Made by a program: the position numbers and the translations under genes. From Bos javanicus (Eukaryota > Chordata > Mammalia > Artiodactyla > Bovidae): a DNA stretch of 64,000 nt. Below, piece by piece: positions 55,961 to 64,000 of this stretch. The notes below the pieces were generated by a model, which was not told the DNA's origin, did no database searches, and saw only the letters and a program-made list of their open reading frames with translations. The stretch is from positions 23,906,001-23,970,000 of the forward strand of contig NC_083876.1 in the NCBI RefSeq assembly GCF_032452875.1, given 5' to 3'. The stretch's first letter is position 1, and the number at the start of each line of letters is the position of its first letter.

Positions 55961-57332
55961 TCTACCTGCACCAAAACATCTAAAAGAGTAGTTTCTAGCC
56001 TTTGCTTTCACTTCATTATCATCCTTTGAGTTTTTAATCAGTTGCACTGTTTCTTCCAACCTTAATGAAAACTGGTCTCTCAAAGGTAACCAATTTCAGG
56101 ACTCCCACTTCTAGGATGGCAGCATGAGTTCTACGGGCCCATTCCCCAACCAAATAAGCATAATTAGTAAAAAACTGTTTTTAAAAGACAACCATTTAAT
56201 GTGTGTGGAAATTGGCATAAGGACATGCAACAAATAAAGAAACATTTATTCAAGAAAACTACTAAGTGCAATAAGAACATTGAGAATCTGGGCCATTTGA
56301 ATCACAACCTATTCCTCTGTCCCTTCCTCTGTTCCAGCTCAGCATGAAAGAAACTTCATTCCAGACAAATGCAGCCAAGAATATATAGTTCCCTCTCATC
56401 TTTAGTGCTATGCAAGGGACAGGCTGCCAGTGTTTATCAAACACCCCAGCTACCCTTTTTAGACGTTAAATTCCAGGTGACTGCAATAGAGGTCACAGGC
56501 TGTCTTCTTTCACCTAGCCTCAACTCATAGATCAGAGGCTCTACTACAAGCATGGTAGGCTGAAAAGATTAGGACCTTGATTTCTCCCATGCTAGCTCCT
56601 GTGGAAGTGAGAGTTCTACTACAGGCGAGGCAAGTCAAGGGGACCAGAGGCTGCTGCATACACCTTGCACCCTCCTCCTAAAGGAAGAGAAGTACGTAGA
56701 GAAGTCCCCAGCCTTTGTTCCATGGCTCAGAGATTTATTTTCTCCTCGGGAGGACAAGTAGGCCTTTAGAACAGAAAGTTCTGAAGCTCTACCAAATGGA
56801 CTAACTTTATATGAATCAGAGTGCAGGCAAAGGTTGAACCTAAGTGTGCTCTTAGAAATAGTGGAGCTGTTTGTTGGGAGTGAGAAAGACGAGCTAAAAG
56901 ATTGACCAACAAGTTTGTTAGAGGGAAACAGGGGAAAAGTTACCTAAGGAAATCACTCTTGGGGTCAGAGCAATCTTCATACGCTGGCTTCATACATTAC
57001 CCTTGTAATGAGGCCTGGATTTAACTGCATCTAACTGTGGCGCGACTTATGCCCAAGGGCATTATAGAAAAATACCGCAGATCAGCCAGAAATTAAAGGA
57101 GTCTGACATCTGAGTGTGATCAGGGAAAGAGACAATCAAAGAGAGCCCTGCTAAAACCACTATTATCCCAGGAATTGTTTGCAGTACCATCTCCAGACAA
57201 TATTAGAGTCTCCAAACTAAAATAGTAGCACCAGTAGCTAAAGAAATAAACAGGCAAACAATGAAAAGCACCAAATGGGTGGGGGCGAATCATATGCAGA
57301 GTTGCTACAGTATATTGTCTAAATGTAAAGTT

Positions 57333-57477
57333 CGGGACTTCCCTGGCAGTCCAGTGGTTAAGACTCTATGCTTCCAATGCAGGGACACAGGTTTGATCCC
57401 TGGTCAGGGAACTAAAGTCCCACATGCCACACCACGTTGACAAAAATAAATAAATAAATAAATAGAATTTAAGACTA
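57333..57477 (+). repeat. CHR-type tRNA-Glu SINE with TSD
   Basis: Short-form forward copy: GGGACTTCCCTGGCAGTCCAG, GGTTTGATCCCTGG, then ACTAAAGTCCCACATGCC and an (AAAT)n tail. AAATGTAAAGTT (57321-57332) and AAATGTAAATTT (57478-57489) form a 12-bp duplication with one mismatch, so it inserted into the old L1 5' UTR. Confidence 0.92.
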
Positions 57478-58454
57478 AAATGTAAATTTTAAAATAATGA
57501 GACATGCAAAGAAACTGTAAAGTGTGACACATACATTTTTTTTTTTTAAAGCAGACAACAGAAACTTTATTTGAAGGGGCCCAAATGTTGACAACTGTAA
57601 AGACTTCAAAGCAACTATCACAAATACCTTCAAAGAATCAAAGGACATCATCATGCCTAAGGAATTAAAGGAAGGTACAGTATTATGATACCTCATCAAA
57701 GAGAGAATATCTAAAATGAGAAGAAATTACAAAAAAGCAAGAGAAATTCTAAAATTGAAAATACAATAACCAAAAGAAAGAAAAATCACTACAGGGCTCA
57801 AATGCAGAACTGAACTGGCTGAAGGAAAAAGCAGCAAATAAAAATAAAGGTTGACAGAGATTATGCAATCTGAAAAAAACAGAGGGGACAAGAAGAATGA
57901 AGGAAAAATGAACAGAGCCTAAGAGAAATGCATAACACCACTGAGCTCACCAGCATACATGTAATAGGATTGCCAGAGCATGGAAAGGAGGGAAAGAAGC
58001 AAGCAAACAAAACTACAAAAATGTATTCAAAGAAATCATAACAATTTATTATATTTCATTAAAAAATTATCCAGGAGCCTCAACAAACTGCAAGTTGGAA
58101 AAACGCAAAGAGAGATTACCCAGAAACATGGCAGTTAAATGTTCAGATATTTTTGTCTAAAGGGGAAAATTTGAAAGCAGCACAATGGAGCTCTAATAAA
58201 CACAATGCCAGATTAACAAAAACTGAAAAAGATTCATTGGAAGTCCATCCAACTAACATCAAATACTAGAAGAACTTCTTCAGCCTGAAAACAAGTGACC
58301 TCAGACAGTACTTAGAAATCATATAAAAAATAAAAGAAAAGTAAAAGATACTGGTAAGGATAATTAGGTAAGGAAAAAAACATTGAATCTGTATTGCTTC
58401 TCCTTTCTTCTCCTAGTTGACTTAAAAAGCAATTATGTAAAACAATATGTGTAT

Positions 58455-59522
58455 CAGTTCAGTTCAGTTCAGTTCAGTTGCTCACTCGTGTCCGACTCTT
58501 TGTGACCCCATGAATCGCAGCACGCCGGGCCTCCCTGTCCATCACCAACTCCCGGAGTTCACTCAAACTCATGTCCATGGAGTCGGTGATGCCATCCAGC
58601 CATCTCATCCTCTGTTGTCTCCTTCTCCTCCTGCCCCCAATCCCTCCCAGCATCAGAGTCTTTTCCAATGAGTCAACTCTTCGCATGAGGTGGCCAAAGT
58701 ACTGGAGTTTCAGCTTTAGCATCATTCCTTCCAAAGAAATCCCAGGGCTGATCTCCTTCAGAACGGACTGGTTGCATCTCCTTGCAGTCCAAGGGACTCT
58801 CAAGAGTCTTCTCCAACACCACAGTTCAAAAGCATCAATTCTTCGGTGCTCAGCTTTCTTCACAGTCCAACTTTCACATCCATACATGACTACTGGAAAA
58901 AACCATAGCCTTGACTAGATGAACCTTTGTTGGCAAAGTAATGTCTCTGCTTTTGAATATGCTATCTAGGTTGGTCATAACTTTCCTTCCAAGGAGTAAG
59001 CGTATTTTAATTTCATGGCTGCAGTCACCATTTGCAGAGATTTTGGATCCCCCCCAAAATAAAGTCTGACACTTTCCACTGTTTCCCCATCTATTTCCCA
59101 TGAAGTGATGGGACCAGATGCCATGATCTTCGTTTTCTGAATGTTGAGCTTTAAGCCAACTTTTTCAATCTCCTCTTTCACTTTTATCAAGAGGCTTTTT
59201 AGTTCCTCTTCACTTTCTGCCATAAGGATGGTGTCATCTGCATATCTGAGGTTATTGATATTTCTCCTGGCAATCTTGATTCCAGCTTGTGCTTCTTCCA
59301 GCCCAGAATTTCTCATGATGTACTCTGCATAGAGGTTAAATAAGCAGGGTGACAATATACAGTCTTGACGTACTCCTTTTCCTATTTGGAAGCAGTCTGT
59401 TGTTCCATATCCAGTTCTAACTGTTGCTTCCTGACCTGCATATAGGTTTCTCAAGAGGCAGGTCAGGTGGTCTGGTATTCCCATCTCTTTAGAATTTTCC
59501 ACAGTTTATTGTGATCCACACA
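58455..59522 (-). mobile_element. BovB LINE, 5'-truncated, with RT remnants
   Basis: Reverse copy of about 1.07 kb with a TTCAG-repeat tail at the left. On the reverse strand it encodes part of the reverse transcriptase: KEMGIPDHLTCLLRNLYAG near the start, then YADDTILMAE (about 59233), and the ELWCWRR C-terminal segment at 58474-58887. The frame breaks near 58975-59101, so it is dead. It lies in the inter-ORF part of the ancient L1 and opposes the BovB at 60636. Confidence 0.93.
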
Positions 59523-60635
59523 GTCATAAGTAGGTCTATAGCATATAGAAATGTAACATTTGCCAATGACAGCACAGAGGAGATAGGTGGGAGCAAAGCC
59601 ACACTGGAATAAAGCTCAAATTTTGAAGACAGCCATAAATGATAAACATGGTTTATATAATAAGTGCTATAAGTATATATTTGTTCTTCTCTCTGTTTCT
59701 TTAAAAGATATACAACTATGTAAATTAACATGTATAACAACGTAATAGGGGTGTGTAACATTTGTAGATGAAATATGTAATAATTATGGAACCAAAAGGC
59801 ATAAAAAAAGGACTACATAGGAATAACATTTCTATACATTACTGGAATGAAGTTACTATAAATCTGAAGAAGATTCTGATAAGGTAAGATGCATATGGCA
59901 GATCCTAGAATGACCATTAAGAAAATAATCCCCAAATAATGAAAAAATTGTAAGCGGGAAAAAAATGTGACAAGAGAAAAACATTCATGAATGTAAAACT
60001 AAGAAGTGAAAGAAAAATGAAGAAAAAAAAAGACATGAGACAGAAAACAAAAGGTAAAATGACAAATGTAAATCAAATATATCAATAATAGCATTAAATG
60101 TGAGTAAATGAAACAATCCAATAAAAGGCAGAGATTGTGACACTGATTTAAAAAAGCAACAACCAAATATATGCTGCTAGAACAGACAAATTTAGACTTT
60201 CAGGTACAAATAAGTTGAAAGTAAAAAGATGGAAAATATGTATCATGTAAACAATAACAAGAAACCTAGACTGCTTATTCTAATATAAGGCAAATTGGAC
60301 TTTCAGAAAAAATATTACAAGAGACAAAGAGGGATTTTTAAAAATGATAACAGTGTCATTCTTAAATAGAACATTTGTAACCATGTTTATCTAAAATTAG
60401 AGCCAAAACTGCAGGAAAAATTCACAAAACTGAAGGGGGAAATAGACTTAGAAAAACACAAATTCAACAGTAATAATTCAATATTACCCCACTTCCTTCT
60501 CTGTCCCCAGATTTGTGGAAGTATATTGACAAATAAAATTCTATATACTTAAAGTACATAATGTGATGTTTTGATATATGTATACATTGTGATATGATTG
60601 CCACAGTCAAGCTAATTAACTTATCTATTACTTCA

Positions 60636-62694
60636 TTCAGGTATGACTTAAATCAAATCCTTTATGATTATACAATGGAAGTGACAAAGAGATTCAAGGG
60701 ATTAGATCTGATAGAGTGCCTGAAGAACTATGGAAGGAGGTTTGTGACATTGTACAGGAGGCAGGGGTCAAGACCATCTCCAAGAAAAAGAAATGCGAAA
60801 AGCCAAAATGGTTGTCTAAAGGCCTTACAAATAGCTGAGAAAAAAGAGAAGCAAAAGGCAAAGGAGAAAAGGAAAGATATACCCATTTGAATGCAGAGTT
60901 CCAAAGAATAGCACGGACAGAGAAAAAAGCCTTCCTCAATGATCAGTGCAAAGAAATAGAGGAAAACAATAGAATGGGAAAGACTAGAGATCACTTCAAG
61001 AAAATTAGAGATATCAAGGAAATATTTCATGCAAAGATGGGCTCGATAAAGTACAGAAATGGTGTGGACCTAACAAAAGTAGCAGATTTTAAGAAGAGGT
61101 GGCAAGAATACACAGAAGAACTATACAAAAAAGATCTTAATGATCCAGATAACCATGATGGTGTGATTACTCACCTAGAGGCAGACATCCTGGCATGTGA
61201 AGTCAAGTGAGCCTTAGGAAGCATCACTACAAAAAAGCTAGCAGAGGCGATAGAATTCCAGTTGAGCTATTTCAAATCCTTAAAGATGATGCTGTAAAAG
61301 TGCTGCACCCAATATGCCAGCAAATTTGGAAAACTCAGCAGTGGCCATGGGACTGAAAAATGTCAGTTTTCATTTCAATTCCAAAGAAAGGCAATGCTAA
61401 AGAACGTTCAAACTACTGCACAATTGCACTTAACTCACATGCTAGTAAAGTAATGCTCAAAATTCTCCAAGCCAGGCTTCAACAGTATGTGAACCGTGTA
61501 CTTCCAGATGTTCAAGCTGGATTTAGAAAAGGCAGAGGAACCAGAGATCAGATTGCCAACATCCTTTGGATCATCAGAAAAGCAAGAGAGTTCCAGAAAA
61601 ACATCTACTTCTGCTTTATTGACTATGCCAAAGCCTTTGAATGTGTGGATCACGACAAACTGTGGAAAATTCTGAAAGATATGGGAATACCAGACCACCT
61701 GACCTCCCTCCTGAGAAATCTGTAAGCAGGTCAAGAAGTAACAGTTAGGATTGGACATGGAACAAACAATAGACTGGTTCCAAATTGGGAAAGGAGTTGT
61801 CAAGGTTGTATACTGTAACTCTGCTTATTTAACTTATACGCAGAGTATATCATGAGAAATGCTGGGCTGGATGAAGCACAAGCTGGAATCAAGACTGCCA
61901 GGAGGAATATCAATAACCTCAGGTATGCAGATGACACCACACTTATGGCAGAAAGTGAAGAAGAACTAAAGAGCCTCTTGATGAAAGTAAAAGAAGAGAG
62001 TGAAAAAGTTGGCTTAAAACTCAACATTCAGAAAATGAAGATCATGGCATCTGGTCCCATCACTTCATGGGAAATAGATGGGGGAACAATGGAAACAGTG
62101 ATAGACTTAATTTTGGGAGGCTCCAAAATCACTGCAGTTGGTGACTGCAGCAATGAAATTAAAAGACACTTGCTCCTTGGAAGAAAAGCTATGACCAACC
62201 TAGACAGCATATTTAAAAGCACAGACATTACTTTGCCAGCAAAGGTCTGTCAAAGCTATGTTTTTTTCCAGTAGTCATGAATGGATGTGAAGAATTGGAC
62301 CATAAAGAAAGCTGAGCACTGAAGAATTGATGCTTTTGAACTGTGGTGTTGGAGAAGTCTCTTGAGAGTCCCTTGAACTGCAAGGAGATCCAACCAGTCC
62401 ATCCTAAAGGAGATCGGTCCTGAATATTCATTGGAAGGACTGATCCTGAAGCTGAAACTCCACTTTGGCCATTTGATGCAAAGAACTGACTCACTGATGC
62501 TGAGAAAGATTGAAGGCAGAAACAGAAGGGGATGACAGAGGATGAGATGGTTAGATGGCATCACTGACTGGATGAACATGAGTTTGAGCAAGCTTAGGGA
62601 GTTGGTGATGGACAGGGACGTCTATTGTGCTGCAGTCCATGGGGTCTCAGAGAGTCAGACACAACTGAACGACTGAACAGAACCATTCTAAATC
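60636..62694 (+). mobile_element. BovB LINE, 5'-truncated, with RT remnants and TSD
   Basis: Forward copy of about 2.06 kb beginning TTCAGGTATGACTTAAATC and ending near GACTGAACGACTGAACAG. It lacks the endonuclease and starts just upstream of the RT. ACTTCA at 60630-60635 and 62695-62700 is the likely target duplication, within an L1 3' UTR that continues on both sides. Confidence 0.93.
60887..62274 (+). pseudogene. BovB reverse transcriptase region, broken
   Basis: Segments of RTE reverse transcriptase: NAEFQRIARTEKKAFLNDQ (60887), then PKKGNAKERSNYCTIAL (about 61384), FIDYAKAFECVDH (about 61615) and YADDTTLMAE (about 61924). Breaks: stop at 61208-61210, stop near 61724 (LRNL then TAA), and a frame change before 61852. 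The first Asp-containing box keeps its Asp (FIDY) and the YADD box is intact, but no continuous ORF exists. Confidence 0.9.
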
Positions 62695-62708
62695 ACTTCA
62701 CAGTTACC

Positions 62709-62709
<1 letters not shown>

Positions 62710-62739
<30 letters not shown>
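62710..62739. repeat. (TG)15 microsatellite
   Basis: Fifteen perfect TG units within the ancient L1 3' UTR, where old L1s often carry a TG-rich stretch. Confidence 0.95.
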
Positions 62740-62740
<1 letters not shown>

Positions 62741-63120
62741 TGAGAACACATAATATCTACTCTTTTAGCAAATTTCAACTATGCAACACAGTCATCATGC
62801 TATATGTTAGATCTCCAGGATTTAGTCATCCCACATTATTTAAATTTTGTATATTTAGACTAATATCTTCTCATTTTCCGCATCCCCCAACCCCTGGTAA
62901 CCACCTTTCTAGTATCAGTTTCCATGAGTTTGACTTTTTTATATTTTACAAATAAGTGATTTTATGCAGTATTTATCTTTTTTGTCTAACATTTCACTTA
63001 CCATATCCTTCAAGATCCATCCATATTGTAGCAAGTGGAATGACTCCTTTCATTCCTATGGCTGAAAAATATTCTTTTATACATCTGTATGTGTGTATAT
63101 ATATATATGTCCATCAGGTA

Positions 63121-63844
63121 TAGATGTTGCTATCTATAGAATATATTAATTTATATTTTTAGAATATGCTCATACATTGGCAATTTTCACTGTGTGATGT
63201 GACTAGGGAATGTTTTTGTTGCTTTTTAAAATTTGTCTTATGTGCACAGTAACATTTTATTCCTAAGCAGAAAAAATAGTTACTTCTTTTTTTCTAAAGC
63301 CAGCAGAGAATTACACTGTTAAAAATAGATGGGAGAATACAAGGGAATATCTCTTGCTATCTTGGGAGCGATGAAGTGTCCGAATGAGAGAGAGGGAGAG
63401 GGAAAAGCATGGTCAAGAAAGAGGAGAGCAGAAAATGGCAAAGTAACAGAAGTTATAACCAATTGATGCCCCTCATATTTGATAAAAATATCTACATTTA
63501 TTTCTCAATTGGGCTTCTCTTGGACATTCAGACTCGTTAGAAAGGGATGAATGGTGACTATTCAGATATAAAATTGGGTCAAAATGCTTTTTAAGGTTTC
63601 AAAAGTCTTCTGGGATTGTTGTAAACACACACACAGAAAGTAATTAAGCGTGACATAGAAAAGAAAATTTTATGTGCCTCAAGAGTGAAAGCTATTTTGA
63701 GCAAATCTTTCAGAAGAGTAGACACTCAAAAGTCTTGAGTGCAGAACATGAGATGGAGTAAAAGGAAGAAAGGCAGTTTAACAGCAAGTCAAGTGAAGGG
63801 GGATAAGAATAACTGGATAGGTATTTTATGAAAACTCAGACGAC
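63121..63844. other. Unassigned spacer
   Basis: Purine-rich patch (GAGAGAGAGGGAGAGGGA) at about 63385-63402. No gene. Confidence 0.4.
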
Positions 63845-63940
63845 TGGGAAGCCTGATGGGCTGCTGTCTATGGAGTCGCATAGAGTCGGACATGACTGAA
63901 GCGACTTAGCAGCAGCAGCAGCAGCACAAGCAGCAGCAGG
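63845..63940 (+). repeat. Bov-A SINE, 3' end only
   Basis: Forward, 5'-truncated: GGAAGCCTGATGGGCTGCTG, GAGTCGGACATGACTGAAGCG, then an interrupted (AGC)n tail with one ACA break. Confidence 0.9.
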
Positions 63941-64000
63941 AAACAATAAAAGAAATAACAAACTAATATTTGCAGATTGAGCCAGCAGTTAAACGTGGAC

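Larger units (their letters stand above)
56095..63120 (+). mobile_element. Ancient L1 with ORF2 deletion and three later insertions
   Basis: One old L1 read in order on the forward strand. The 5' UTR starts near 56105 (CTAGGATGGCAGCATGAG) and runs to about 57590. ORF1-like sequence follows at 57590-58300 (GAGATTATGCAATCTGAAAAA, GAAAAATGAACAGAGCC, ACTTCTTCAGCCTGAAAAC). Then come the inter-ORF region, and endonuclease start sequence at 59880-60480 (GCAACAACCAAATATATGCTG). At about 60480-60500 it passes straight into 3' UTR (GATGTTTTGATATATGTATAC), which resumes after the second BovB (ATCTACTCTTTTAGCAAATTTC) to about 63110. Reverse transcriptase and the rest of ORF2 are missing. All frames are decayed. 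Resembles older mammalian L1M families. Confidence 0.75.

Overview
The window is nuclear DNA from a ruminant, almost certainly a bovid (cattle, sheep, goat or a relative). Three repeat groups show this: many copies of the tRNA-Glu-derived SINE Bov-tA and its Bov-A/Bov-A2 relatives, six independent insertions of the RTE-type LINE BovB, and a near-full-length bovine-type L1. I could not separate cattle from sheep or goat. I recognise no host protein-coding gene, exon, rRNA, tRNA or other RNA gene. All long coding-like stretches are decayed retrotransposon ORFs, so this is intergenic or deep intronic sequence.

Layout. Positions 1-13.7 kb hold AT-rich unique DNA with scattered Bov-tA/Bov-A elements, a BovB 3' fragment (5587-6093) and old L2/MIR pieces. 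A 4.3 kb BovB insertion (13773-18043) carries its 5' part inverted. From 18 to 23 kb come more SINEs, an MLT1-type LTR, an old LINE-like repeat and another BovB fragment. A 6.06 kb L1 (23486-29547) landed inside a Bov-tA and later received a Bov-A2 of its own. From 30 to 49 kb there are SINEs, an L1 3' fragment, a possible ERV LTR, a well-bounded ERV1-like solo LTR (39772-40206), a 24-bp perfect palindrome and old L1 remnants. A 1.3 kb class II (ERVK-like) solo LTR lies at 49858-51162, and an internally deleted Tigger1 DNA transposon at 52946-53418. From 56.1 to 63.1 kb there is one ancient L1 that has lost most of ORF2 and was later hit by a CHR SINE and two BovBs in opposite orientations.

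The window reads as a layered record of insertions: Tigger1, L2, MIR and MLT1 are oldest, then the ancient L1s, then CHR SINEs, then BovB, Bov-tA and Bov-A2, and the young L1 and ERV LTRs. Many target-site duplications (TSDs) can be read directly and fix element boundaries and nesting order. I found no CRISPR array, operon, phage or new gene system. The most useful observations are structural: the BovB inversion, the nested L1, the LTR boundaries, the internally deleted L1 and several small duplications and palindromes of unknown origin. Family names come from recognising sequence by eye and were not checked against a repeat library.
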